DNA of 64,000 bases from Hexactinellida sp. DTS-2022 (Eukaryota > Porifera > Hexactinellida). The notes under the pieces were generated by a model. The model was not told the DNA's origin. It ran no database searches and saw only the letters and a list, made by a program, of their open reading frames with translations. Below, one piece after another: positions 45,142-55,849 of the stretch; position 1 is the first letter of the stretch, and every line of letters begins with the position of its first letter. Position numbers and translations under genes: made by a program. The stretch spans positions 10,106,001 to 10,170,000 of the forward strand of contig JAPNXP010000002.1 of the NCBI GenBank assembly GCA_028753945.1. The letters are read 5' to 3'.

Positions 45142-45733
45142 GTAATGAATTTTTTAGCATCTGAGACTCTCTTAGAAGTTGGTGACCACTTAAATACACC
45201 TGCGTGCAGATGACTAATAAGAAGTAGAAACCAGCCAAAACATCGGAGATTGCGTGCAGAGGAGAGCTTGGATTGATGTCTAAGTCAGATATTGGTTTGT
45301 GTGTTAAGTTGAATCTTTTGTCAGAAGACAATGAGAGAAATTGCTCTTCGTTAACCTCTTGAAATAATACTTTGGCATCTGTTATCGATCGATTAATTGG
45401 AAACCCGTCTTTCACCATATCCAGATCATGGATTTGTTTGAATGTTGCTGTGCAGAACTGGCAACATGCGCCTCCAGCTCCACTAAGAATTTTAGCCATT
45501 TTCCCATCCAATTGAGAACGCTGAATTTCAACATGACAAATTTCGCTAGTTAATACTAAACCATCTTCTACTATCTGGGTAGACTCACTATTGATTAGTG
45601 TATCCATAAGAAATCGAATATTGTCTTCGTTTTCCTGAAGAGCTAATATCGCAACTGGTCGAATTGAGAAAGGAGAATTGGGTAGTGGGTTTTTCCAAAT
45701 CAGTTTGTTTTCGATGTCGGATATGGAAATTAC
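45142..45733 (-). pseudogene. Transib transposase, middle third, inverted
   Basis: On the minus strand (frame 45841-45134) lies the segment that should follow the N-terminal third: VISISDIENKLIWKNPLPNS, IRPVAIL, LDGKMAKILSG, CCQFC and SSPLHAISDVLAGFYFLL. IW.NP.PNS and SPLHA are Transib hallmarks. The Asp in HAISDVL (residue 200) is at the place of the second catalytic Asp (D708 in RAG1), and CCQFC provides the CxxC of the RAG1 zinc region. The segment ends RESQMLKNS near 45142. Its inferred ends carry GTAAT (45142) and ATTAC (45729-45733), a 5-bp inverted repeat that may have helped the inversion. The frame is open. Confidence 0.82.
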
Positions 45734-46367
45734 CTTAATTAATGACAATTTGAATATTATCATTGACAGCCCTTCAACACAAGGTGGAACTACAACTACT
45801 GGTAATGTGGTAAGAAGATGTTTGATAAGAAAGGATGACAACTATCAAGATTTCCTCTACTGGATTTTAACAGTGATCCCGTCTGAATTCAAGTCCCACA
45901 TAATTGAAATTCACACATGCCTAGGAGCAATCCTACGTGTCTATAATAGCAGCAAAAGAGTGGATACAGAAGAACTAGCATTTGTTTGCAGCAAGATCTA
46001 CCAGTTAATTATTTGTGAATTCCCTTGGGCTAATGTTTCCCCTACATTACACAAGCTATTAGCGCATGCACCTGAAATCATCTCAACATTCAACGATGGG
46101 CATGGACTAGAGAACTTATCTGAAGAAGGAGTAGAGGCTTCTAACAAATATATACGAAGATACAGAGATCGTCTTGCTCGCAAATTTTCATTTGAAGAAA
46201 ATTTAAAGGATATATTTGTTAGAATGATTTCTCACAGTGATCCCATACTGTTAATGAATCGCAAGTTTCCTATTCGAAAGCCTACCTCGTGCCAGCAACT
46301 TAAAAGTAACCAAGATATTCTAGTAAACAACCTTATTCATAATGATGATGATAATATTGATGATTAA
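45734..46367 (+). pseudogene. Transib transposase, C-terminal third
   Basis: Plus-strand frame (45678-46367) in which conserved sequence begins with DNLNIIIDSPSTQGG and NVVRRCL. WANVSPTLHKLLAHAPEII and LSEEGVEASNKYIRRYRDRL follow. The Glu in GVEASNK (residue 143, codon at 46104) aligns with the catalytic Glu of RAG1 (E962, in the SEGNESGNK motif). HSDPIL follows, as in Transib. The acidic C-terminus ends at TAA 46365-46367. It is open throughout; only the join to the middle third is lost. Confidence 0.82.
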
Positions 46368-46739
46368 TTAACTAAATAATCTTTTTTTGTATGTATTTTC
46401 CTTATTCCTTTCTTCAATTTATATTAATAAAAATAAAGTGATATTTCCCAAACAATTAGTTAAAATTTCCTTCAAAAAATGGTTGATCAATTAGAATAGA
46501 CACGTAATTAATTTGCAAAACTTTGAGACACAAATGAGACCAATTATAGTAAATTTGAAAAATGCTAAAGATAGAATGTGTCAATGACGTCATAACTTTA
46601 ACTTCTGAAGTCATAGAAAAAATCTGATTATACCAATAGATTCTAAAGATACGATTTCCCATAGGTAATAATATAGTTTAGTGCGCTATCTTTGACCCAA
46701 ATAGCTACTTCCAGATTATGACCATTTCATGCCACTGTG
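46368..46739 (+). other. Transib 3' untranslated region and right terminus
   Basis: AATAAA occurs near 46429, a plausible polyadenylation signal 60 bp after the stop. The right terminus, read inward from 46739, is CACAGTGGCATGAAAT. I see no clear nonamer at 12- or 23-bp spacing, so the two ends differ. Confidence 0.6.
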
Positions 46740-48104
46740 CTCAGGGACTATCCCCTAGCCATCTATAGTTACTGCAGCGGCCATGGTCTATCACTCATTT
46801 GCCAAGACGCCGTTTCGAGCCACCCTGACCTGAAGAAGACCCAAGAATATATTAGGGATATCCTGGCATATATTCAGTATTCTCCCCGACGCAGGGGCGA
46901 GTTCAAGGCACTTGTGCTTGACCAGGGTGAACAGGAGATACTGCTGGCTGAAGAGGAAGGACGTCCAGCCGTTCCTCAGCCAAAGGCAAACCTCAGACCC
47001 CTATGTGTTACTCGCTGGGTCCTAAGGGCTCCGGTCATGGACGCTTTATGTGCCAGTTACTCAAAGATTCTGGATTACATGATCGAGATTCAAGGAGGTA
47101 ACGTGAAGGGTACCTCCTCTAAGAATAAGGACATTGCTGTGGGTTACGTGAAAACTTTACATAAGTTCAAGACATATTTCCGCGAGGCTGTTACAACGTC
47201 TCTACAATATCGTTGGCCCCGTAAACGCAGAAATTCAAGGTCGTAAATGTTCGGTAGGTGGCGTGCGCAACAAGATCATGAACCTTATGGGCGTATTGGC
47301 CGCTATGGGTAGTGAGGAACAGGGTTTAGCTTTCTACGAGGAGGTCAAGTCACAGGCAATGGAGATAAGTCTGGAACAGCCAATGAGCAGTCGTACGCAG
47401 CACCTAGCAAGATGGGTTGTCCGCGGGGTCCGCGGCGAATTGGAAATAGAGCAAGGTGCCATCGACAATGTCCACGCGAAGATCTACGCTACCATATTTG
47501 AAGCCGCTGCTAATGGAATCGCCCAAAGGTATTGTAATCAAATATTTAAGAAAGATTTTTTGTACTATATATCCTACTTTGTATTGTTTTTTTAGGTATC
47601 CTACGGAGGATCTTAAGCTTCTAGTTCAACTGGAGGAGGTCATCTGTGATTCGACATCTGAGTTCGTCGGTATAATCTGCGAGAGGTACTCTTCCGACCT
47701 GAATGGTATCACTCAGGAGGTGCTTCGCTCACATATCAAGGGAACCCACGAAGTTATCAAGCAAAAGTTAGACGAACAGACGAAGACCACTTTCACTACA
47801 GAGGAATGTCGGGTGATTCTCAAGGAAAATGATGTCCTCAAAGCAGCTTGCACTGGCATGGATGTTTTAGTAAGAGAGTATTTTACCCTCCCGGCCACCA
47901 GCTGTGAGGCAGAGGTCATTTTCCGCTCTGAGGATAATCAAAACATGGCTGAGAACTTCTATGACTCAGGGACGGATGAATTACTGTGCGACTTTGAAGA
48001 TAAACAGTGATTATGTTGAATTGCTGGATATGCGCGAGGTGGTGAACGAATTCGTCGAGAAGAACAGCATGCGTAAAGTTATGTATGCCAAAACGCTAAA
48101 ATAG
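46740..48104 (+). pseudogene. hAT transposase (ZMYM1/ZNF862-like), 3' half
   Basis: Continues from the 5' half: RDYPLAIYSYCSGHGLSLIC, LRPLCVTRW (the conserved TRW block), a shifted frame with CSVGGVRNKIMNLMG, then a 67-bp GT-AG intron (47529-47595) and RYPTEDLKLLVQLEEVICD. After a second shift near 47908 comes RSFSALRIIKTWLRTSMTQG, the C-terminal hAT dimerisation motif, preceded by SCEAE with the catalytic Glu. It ends at TAG 48102-48104. With the 5' half this makes a long hAT transposase missing only intact frames. TIRs of the hAT element were not identified. Confidence 0.75.
47529..47595 (+). other. 67-bp spliceosomal intron in the hAT gene
   Basis: Donor AAAG|GTATTG and acceptor TTGTTTTTTTAG|GTATCC. 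Removing it joins GIAQ to RYPTED in phase, changing from the frame used before to the one used after. The acceptor AG overlaps an in-frame TAG, so the intron is needed for continuity. Confidence 0.7.
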
Positions 48105-48155
48105 TGTGTGAACTTCAATTAGTGTGTGAACTTCAAATAGTGTGTGAACTTCAAT
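48102..48155 (+). repeat. Three tandem 18-bp units
   Basis: TAGTGTGTGAACTTCAAT occurs at 48102, 48120 and 48138 with one or two differences. It starts inside the hAT stop codon region, possibly a sub-terminal repeat of that element. Confidence 0.85.
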
Positions 48156-48264
48156 TATTTGACTTAAGTTTGTCTCCAATAGTGATTTACCTACTTTTGG
48201 CTCTGCCCCCTCAGGGATTTATATAGTTCGGCGCCTATGTAATGTTAAATTCCTATACCCAAGA

Positions 48265-49107
48265 CAGGGGTGTGCAAACCTTTTAGGCCGGGGGCCAAAA
48301 TGGATAAATGTCATAGTGTTGCGGGCCTGAGAGTGAACATTTCTTATTTAACACATTTTTTATTTTATTTCAAGTAGCATTAATGGAGAAATAAACGATG
48401 ATACTGAGGAAGTATAAACTAATCTAATCACATATTAGGAAGTAAAAATAACTAGTGGGAGTTGTGCAGTTAATCCTGCGTTTTTATTAGCTTATCAAAA
48501 TTTGGTTCTCTTGCTGAAGTAGCAATACACATAAGCTGAGAAATGTACTCATCTGTCAATGCTGATCTTGACATATTTTTGCTAAACTTCATCATACCTG
48601 CCAATCGTACAGGGATCCCTTTACTATAAAAGAATTTTAAACATTTTGGCCATTCTGTACAGGCGTACAGGGATTTTTAATTACTAATTATGTGTAAATA
48701 TTGCCTAAAATGTCTACAGTTGTGATAGTAAATTCTGCCATGCATTCTGCATTGACTACATAAGGAACAACTTTGTTTCAATATTTATTCAAGTGTATAA
48801 TAACTCCCTGGACGAGCGAGCGAAGCGAGCGAGATATTTTGGGAGGAGATTGAACTGTAATCTCGTTTTCTGCTAGAACTCGCCATTTCAATTTAGGTTC
48901 TGCCTCCTACGTTTTCTAATAATATCTAATAATTGATAGAATTCGTTAATGCAAACTTTAGTTACAAAATACTGTATTCAAACTAGGAACGTTAATGCAT
49001 TTGTAGAGTACGTATATATAATTGAAAAGAAGCGAATTATCCGCGGGCCACAGCGAATGGTCTCGGGGGCCACATGTGGCCCGCGGGCCACGGTTTGAGC
49101 ACCCTTG
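48265..49107. mobile_element. Non-autonomous hAT (GGGCCACATGTGGCCCGCGG type)
   Basis: Left end CAGGGGTGTGCAAACC; right end read inward CAAGGGTGCTCAAACCGTGG with a GGCCCGCGGGCC palindrome next to it. Flanks CCCAAGA and CCCTAGA form an imperfect duplication. A fragment of the MITE at 37344 (CATACCTGCCAA near 48593) is nested inside, and a CG-rich stripe (GAGCGAGCGAAGCGAGCGAG) is at 48815. Confidence 0.8.
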
Positions 49108-49116
49108 CCCTAGAGG

Positions 49117-49457
49117 GTTTGCGCCAACATTCCCACAGAAGTGTATATACAAGATATCAAGTTGAATGTTATTCCATCGTATAGTTCATGAATAGATCTG
49201 TGATTTGTCGGGTTGTATAAGCTCTATCAAATTTAGAAGTATTTTTTTTTTTATGTTTAAAAAAAGAATCGGACAAAAACCCCCTCTTTAGTTGGATTTT
49301 CATGGAATTTCGTCACGATTAGGTCATAAAATGTGAAGAATGCATCGAAAAGCTTATACAACCCGACAAATCACAGATCTACTCATAAACTATACGAGAG
49401 AAGAGGATTTAACATGAAGTCTGGTATATAAACTTCTGGGCGAATGTTGGCGCAAAC
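49117..49457. mobile_element. Foldback MITE (GTTTGCGCCAACATTC ends)
   Basis: 341 bp with long inverted arms: GTTTGCGCCAACATTC / GAATGTTGGCGCAAAC at the ends and AGATCTGTGATTTGTCGGGT / its complement near the middle. It abuts the hAT element directly. Confidence 0.8.
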
Positions 49458-49594
49458 TCACTTTGTCCGTTTTAGTGGTTTTTTGAAAAATTTCGTCATA
49501 ATAGGGGTTAATATTAATTAAAAAACCAAAAATCCCAAAAAATTTAGTTCTAGACCGATTTTAGTAATTTTTTTTTCTGGATCTATATACTACA

Positions 49595-50544
49595 TACCGT
49601 ATTTATTCGAATAGTAGCCTCTATTCGAATAATCGCCTACCTCCAATAATCGCCCCCTTAACTGTAGACTGCCTAACTGATACACGTTGTGTCAGGTGGA
49701 GAACTGGTAGATCAAATTATTCATATTTCGTGAAAATTCGGATTTAGACATTGTTTTGTACTGTCTTTCGATTTTATTCAAAAAATCAAAAATTTCAGAA
49801 ATTATTATGATGACGTAGCATAATCGTGTACTACTCCACTTGCCGGCCACTGGGTTCGTATTTTTGAATGTTTAAAATTTCACCGTGGAAATACCCGCAA
49901 GAAGATATTAGACTAAATATTAACTATTTACGATATTTGGTTTGGCTATTATAGAGTTGCGATAGATATCACTCAAATATAAGTATTTTTCGTAATCCAT
50001 GGTTCATCAAAACAAATTTGTCGATTTTTTTAAAATGATGTAACTTTCGTTCAGTAATTTGGATTTTTTCAATTTTTGAGATCTGAGAGCTAATACGATA
50101 GTCGTCATTGTTCAAGTTTAGAAACAAAGGATTACTTACATGTTAACGGCGTTATATCGATATAAAGCGAAAGTACATGTCATCACTTTTTGTCTAAATC
50201 CTCTTGTAAATTTTTTCAAAAATTCTAGCATGTTGATATATTATTGTGCTCCTGTTGGATTTCAAATTGATAGGTTCTAAATATTAAATACAAAGAACTA
50301 CAGGGTATGTTATTTTCCTGAAAATCACTCCGGCAGTCTACGGTTAAAGTAGCAAATATAAATTCATTACTGCTACTCGGAGTAAACATTTACATCTAAT
50401 ATAACTCACAATACGATTATCAACCGATTATCATAAATTAATTGTAATAAAATGTGATATTCTAGAAAATTGCTCAAAATTATTGGTCGAAAAATGGAGT
50501 AAAATACAATAATCGCCTAGGCTACTATTCGAGCAAATACGGTA
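49595..50544. mobile_element. TA-flanked element, family T copy 6 (longest, 950 bp)
   Basis: TACCGTATTTATTCGAATAG then TAGCC and CGAATAATCGCC at left, mirrored by ATAATCGCCTAGGCTACTAT and CAAATACGGTA at right. TA on both sides. No frame longer than about 60 codons, so it is non-autonomous. Confidence 0.8.
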
Positions 50545-50985
50545 TATAGAAGTAGTGTTTAAAGCAATAAATTGTAAAATGAGTGTATTTTAGATCATAA
50601 ATATTTATTTTAGTTTCTGACATTGATTAGCCTTAAAATGTATACAGCATATCTAAGTCCAAACTATTTTTCGAGTAGCATTAATGCAAATTGAGTAATG
50701 TATGTGCATGATTGAGTTCAAACTGACTCTAGGAGCCTAAAAATGTCGGTTATTTAACGAAAAATTAATTAAATTATGTACCCCTGGCCCTCCCTACATT
50801 ACGCTTATTGCCATTTTGTAATAAAAAAGGACGGGCTGTAATACTTACCCCTTGCATTACTTAAAATTCAAAGTCCCAATACACAGGTTCATTATATTAC
50901 GGGGAATCTTATGGGTGATATTTAAGTAAACGCTAGTAACACACATGACAGTAATGCTATTGTTTCAGAGTAGGGTTGTTCCCCC
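50545..50985. other. No gene recognised
   Basis: AT-rich spacer without recognisable features. Confidence 0.4.
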
Positions 50986-51371
50986 CTAAGCTGTCTATTT
51001 ATTTCCGTGGGTCCCAGGCTCAGCCATAGGTGAATACGTATAAGGACAGAAAAAATAAATTGGGAAATTCTAATCAGCGCCTGTATTGTTGAATATTTAT
51101 GCTAATTATAACTGACAATTTTCTCGATATTAACGCATGTCCGTGTATAATAATGAACCGACTCCAAATAGAAATTAACTAAGCTGTCTATTTATTTCCG
51201 TGGGTCCCAGGCTCAGCCATAGGTGAATACGTATAAGGACAGAAAAAATAAATTGGGAAATTCTAATCAGCGCCTGTATTGTTGAATATTTATGCTAATT
51301 ATAACTGACAATTTTCTCGATATTAACGCATGTCCGTGTATAATAATGAACCGACTCCAAATAGAAATTAA
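50986..51371 (+). repeat. Perfect 193-bp tandem duplication
   Basis: Two units (50986-51178 and 51179-51371) with no difference that I can see, each containing TTTATTTCCGTGGGTCCCAG and ending GACTCCAAATAGAAATTAA. Either a very recent duplication or an assembly artefact. Confidence 0.9.
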
Positions 51372-51821
51372 TTAAATATCTCTAAGGAACTGTACAACTC
51401 TGTGGACCCCTGACTTTGGGATGTGGAGAAGTTATTGTATTGATTGGAATTATTGGATACCAAATAGACACAATATAATGTTAGAATGAATGATTGGATA
51501 AATGAATTTCCTCTCGACCAATTAAATCACAGTCTCAGATTGGGGCATTCTATAACGCACTATTGACAATTGATAGAGGCAAAAAATCCTTTCATACGAT
51601 TTGAATGCTAGCTGCTAACCCATACTGGAAAACCCTCGAATTTAAAAGGCTAAAGTTTTGTCACCTTTAGGGAAGGGAAGATGTGAATGTTTTCTAAGAT
51701 ATTAAGACTTGTTTCTAGATACACTATTCCCTACCCCCTGCCAAATTTCAAGCCTGTAGCAGTTACCAGTTCCTCAATTAATTCTGAACAACAAAACAAA
51801 AAACAAATCATAGTGATTAAA
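51372..51821. other. No gene recognised
   Basis: AT-rich. The frame at 51687-51878 runs into the repeat array and has no motif. Confidence 0.4.
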
Positions 51822-52262
51822 TATATAAGATATAGACCCGAACTTCAACAGGCACTACCGGCCAGGGAGAGGAGGTGATTGTCCACTAAGTTTATTGTTT
51901 GTCGTATTCCACTTTGGTTGACTCTAATTTGTTTATGTTTCAAACCAAAGTGGAATACGACAAACAATATACTCAGTGTATAGTCTCCCCTTCTACAGGG
52001 AGGTAGTGCCATTTAAAGTATCGGTCAATGTTGGAGAAATAAGCATAATCAAACCAAAGTGGACTACGACACACAATATCCTAAGTTGGCAGTCTCCCCC
52101 TCTCCCTGGACGTTAGGGCCTTTCGAATTATGGGTCTATGTTAGAGAAATAAGCATAATTATAGTCAAACCAAAGTGTACTACAACAAACATAAACCTAA
52201 GTGGACTGTCTCCCCCTCGCCCTGGCCGGTAGTGCCTGTTGAAGTTCGTGTCTATATTAGAT
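51822..52262 (-). repeat. Array of family S repeats with one inverted unit and a hairpin
   Basis: Three units in reverse orientation to 1175-1510 (AAACCAAAGTGGA.TACGAC, AGTCTCCCCCTC, AGAAATAAGCATAAT recur at about 110-bp intervals) are preceded by one unit facing the other way. Where they meet, ATTGTTTGTCGTATTCCACT at 51894 and its complement at 51941-51968 form about 25-bp hairpin arms around a 20-base loop. Confidence 0.8.
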
Positions 52263-54057
52263 AATTAATGAACTATAAATCTATATGCAGTTTACTATAT
52301 TAGGAAATATTACTTTATTGTGATGCTGATTGGAAAAACAATTTGAATATCTCCTTCTTCCTAAATATATGAATATAGTATAGACCTTAAAAGTCAATTC
52401 AGATAGATAATTATTATCATGGAATGTAAACTTACATATTTAGCTCCTTTCTCAATTTGGAAAACAATCGCTCGTTCTCCAATCAATTAGTTGCTGGCGA
52501 ATTTCGGAATGACGTCACTTAACAATCTAGAATAAAGTTCGGATATTTATTGTACCATGTATTCGTACTTATTTAAGGAAGAGATCTAACTTACGTTACT
52601 GTAGCTTTTGGCGGATTTGTATCGGCCAGAACAACAATAGTCATGTCAGCTAAATATTGAAATGATAACTTATATATATAACGTACTATTGTTATACAGT
52701 GGAGTTGCTTTATTAGCAACTCCCCCATTAGCAATATTGCTTTATTAGCAACCGCTTTTCGGGTCTCAAGCTTGATAATACTGTTGAGATATTTTTGTGT
52801 ATAATATTAGAACTTAAGAATTCATATATCCTGGGTTATAGCTTAAGGTCTTAAGACCTTAATCAAATTTCCATACAGTATGAATCCATACTAGACAAGA
52901 ATCGAAAATTAACTATATAGAATTATAATTTCGAATAGTAAGCTCAATTTTAAAATGTTCCTAACTCTATTAACTTAAATGTTGTTTTCTTTCATACACA
53001 GTTGACCCATTGAATTATAGACCAACAAAACTCGAGTCAGATTAATGTGAAAACTCTGCAATCTGATAGCTCAAGGGCGGTTCCCATTGAAATGTTGGGA
53101 AGGTGCGAAAAAGAACATATATTTCGAGTTAACTACACGAGAAATGTAGGTATCTCTTAGAAACTCCTTATTCAGGGTGGTTGGATAACCACTAAGTAAC
53201 ATACAAAATTTGGTTCAGATCTGTTGAGAACTCTCAGAGGAGATGTGAGGATCCACACACACATACAGACAACTTTATATATACAAGCTGCTCGTCCGCG
53301 CTACGCGCGTTCTTACAACTTGCACCTGGGCTGGCAGCCGTCGCTTGTATTCTTGGCAAAATACCTTTTCAAATGTTATGCCGATTGTATATAAATGCTG
53401 TGGAATGTAACGGAAATTTAACGAAAATTATACACCCCATTCCTTACTTCAATTTTTTGCCATTTTGGAAAAAAAAGTACGATCTGTAACATTCGTATTC
53501 GTAATACATTTTTCAGAAAATGAATACAAAGTAAGTAAATGCTGAGATATTATTGCAATGATTTATGCATCAAAATCAGGGGTTTATCTAGGTGGCTGGC
53601 CGGCACTTTAGGTGCCAACCAGGTTTCCTTTGAGGTGCAAAGGTGCTGGCTTTGGCTTTATGATTCCATTTGGATGCCAGGTTGGCACTAAATTTGCTGC
53701 CATGTCTTTGGCAAGATTTTTTGGTTATATAATTTCCTGGATTAATCCCTGTTGTGAAACCATACAAATTTGTATCTTTTAAATGATGCCTCATCATTGA
53801 CTTATACGGGAATGTATTATAGCTGACACCTTTAGGGTGCCATAAAACTCAACGTATCTTAAAGAATTTCCAGTCTAGAAATTACAAGATAAATCCTGAT
53901 CTGAATAACAAAACATAAAGGCTATTCTAAGGGATTTAAAACGTCTTCAAAAAGGCAATATCATGTTTATGTAATGGTATATGTAAGAAGTTTCCCACCA
54001 CTATGCAGAAAGTCGATGATATTGCAATTTGGAATTACATCGTTAACACATCTGAAA
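52263..54057. other. No gene; isolated pogo-like end at 52697
   Basis: TACAGTGGAGTTGCTTTATT followed by repeated TTATTAGCAAC is a pogo-like terminus without a partner. 53590-53660 contains GGCTGGCCGGC and GGTGCCAACC inverted motifs. Nothing coding is recognised. Confidence 0.4.
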
Positions 54058-54500
54058 TCTCGATTGTAGTGTGTTTGTGTGTTTGTTTGTTTGTTTGCCC
54101 GGATTGTATTAAAGTGATGGGGGAATAGATTCTTATTATTGATATTATTATTATAATATTATTAAATTATTATAATCAATATAAACAAATAAAAGAAAAT
54201 TTAAAATGAACCTAGAAGTTAGCTTTCAACAAGTATTATGAGTAAACAAGTATGCTGAACACGAATTTCTCGTATAAAAATTTCTATTTTAATATTTGTT
54301 GTTGTTGTTGTTTTACACAAATATGCAAAAAGATTAATGAAAATGCAAAATTGATCTAGAATTTAGCTTTCAACGTGTATTATTGATAAACAAGTTAAAA
54401 CTATGGAAAATGGTAGAAGAATTGAGAAGCAAGGCTGCATAGCGGCCGTTATTTTGAGGTGCGCACACCGATCTGGGACAAAGCGATCGAGAACTAAGGC
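54058..54500 (+). repeat. Dispersed repeat F, copy 4
   Basis: GATTGTAGTGTGTTTGTGTG, CCGGATTGTATTAAAGTGAT, AGTAAACAAGTATGCTGAAC, TTGTTGTTGTTG and the CG-rich tail (GCATAGCGGCC, GAGGTGCGCACACCGATC, CAAAGCGATCGAGAAC) in family order. Confidence 0.7.
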
Positions 54501-55200
54501 CTCTATCTATATAAACTCGAAAATATTAACGTTTTCAACACACATTTTATAGAATGTATTTGTAATATTAAATCCACAAGTCATTAACCTAGTACCTAGT
54601 AAAGGATACAGTCAAAAAGTATATCTAATCAAACTGAAAACGGAAAAGTACATACCCCGCCGTGAAATGGTGTATTTACTACAGCCTGATATGGTTGTTG
54701 AATTGGAGTAGTAATCTTATAGGTAGCAGGAAATAAGTAAAAGCCAAAGGAGCACTTTGGCCCGATTAATTAGGAGACAGAACAGAAAAGAAATTAAACA
54801 ATTGCCTCCTTTTTTCCAATCGAGATATTTCTTATTTATTCAACGTTGAACTATTTCCAAAGTTCAAATACTTTCCAATTCCTAACTGTTAAGTATTTTC
54901 AATTTATGTTAGTTAATTAAAATTAATTGCGATTTTGTCAGTCGAAAATTTTTTTATTGAGGGAAAATCTCACTATTACCATTTATGGCTCATTGTTCAA
55001 TTTAAAATTAGTGTCAATTGAGCATTTTCCATTTTCTTAAAATTCGAACTATTTTAAATTTATGCAATGTTGCACTAACTTCCTGATTTGACACAAGGTC
55101 ATTTTAATTTTTGTAGTGAAACTATTGAATCACCTGATATAAGAAAAGTAAATTGGATTGGTCTCGGTGTTCTCCTGGCACTTAATTACATCCGAGAAAA
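54501..55200. other. No gene recognised
   Basis: AT-rich. May contain the decayed 5' part of the retrotransposon that becomes recognisable at 55201. Confidence 0.35.
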
Positions 55201-55849
55201 ATTACTATCTCTATCTCAACTGATAAACTCCTTGAGAAAGAAAATGCAAATGTAAGAAATCTGGCCTATCTTGTGCAAGAAACACCTTTATCATCTGCAA
55301 TGTTATCTAATGAGGAATCAACTCATTATATGGCAAGAGGATGTGATGAATGTTATTTTCCATGTTTCGACGAAAGAATAGAGTTGGATATTCCATTTCA
55401 CTAAAAAGAATTGTCAGAACGACTTGAGAAATTTAAAGATCATTTCTCTACAACCTCTGGACGAAAATACTTTTCATGTCATAAAAATTCCACTGGAGAT
55501 AGCCGCCCTTTTCGTATGCACACGCGAAGAAATCCAGTGCATTATCAGTCACAGGGAGATCAGTAGTTAAAGTCGATGCTTGAACAAATAAATTTCAAAG
55601 AGAGTAACAACCCTTCGTTAGCTCCTGCTGTCTATGTCACAAAACAGGATATTAATGTAAGTATTTGTGTCGATCATGGCGAATTAAAAATACGTTAAAG
55701 ATCCCTACCATTCACCGCTTGTAGATGACGTTCAGACTTACCACGATGTTGCGCGAGTGTTTCTACATTGATCTCCAAACTGGATCTGACAATTACCAAT
55801 TCATCCGGATGACACATATATAACTGACTTGACCTCTCGTCCTGGAATG
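55201..55849 (+). pseudogene. Ty3/gypsy-type pol fragment (protease to start of reverse transcriptase)
   Basis: One frame from 55201 reads RPFRMHTRRNPVHYQ and then SMLEQINFKESNNPSLAPAV, with ICVDHGEL after it. This order matches the entry into the reverse transcriptase of Ty3/gypsy elements, where a basic RR.P segment is followed by an ML....I..S.SP.A.P block and CVD. It is interrupted by TAA at 55402, TAG at 55564 and a frame-ending TAA at 55696. More weakly, KDPYHSPLVDDVQ continues in another frame. The fragment is cut at 55850 by hAT element A; IEFVRMAF just beyond that element (about 59049) looks like the continuation. No LTRs, RNase H or integrase lie in the expected place. It is inactive. 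Confidence 0.65.

Larger units (their letters stand above)
43593..46744 (+). mobile_element. Complete Transib element with RSS-like ends, nested in a hAT gene
   Basis: The element runs 43600-46739 (3140 bp). Inverted ends: CACAGTGGCACGATAT at left and CACAGTGGCATGAAAT reading inward from the right. They agree in 14 of the first 16 bases. CTCAG flanks it (43593-43597 and 46740-46744), the 5-bp duplication expected of Transib. Two extra bases (CT, 43598-43599) sit between the left CTCAG and the element. Removing the element, the CT and one CTCAG restores the phase of the surrounding hAT frame. Transib transposases are the closest relatives of the RAG1 core, and their termini resemble V(D)J recombination signals; that relation is established knowledge. 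The single gene inside is scrambled by an inversion. Confidence 0.88.

Noticed and set aside
43600-46739. Active RAG-like recombination locus or domesticated RAG1
   Set aside because: The gene is scrambled by an inversion, there is no RAG2-like frame nearby, and the flanks show an ordinary transposon insertion.
48102-48155. Three regularly spaced repeats as a CRISPR-like array
   Set aside because: Units are directly adjacent without spacers, and the sequence is eukaryotic.
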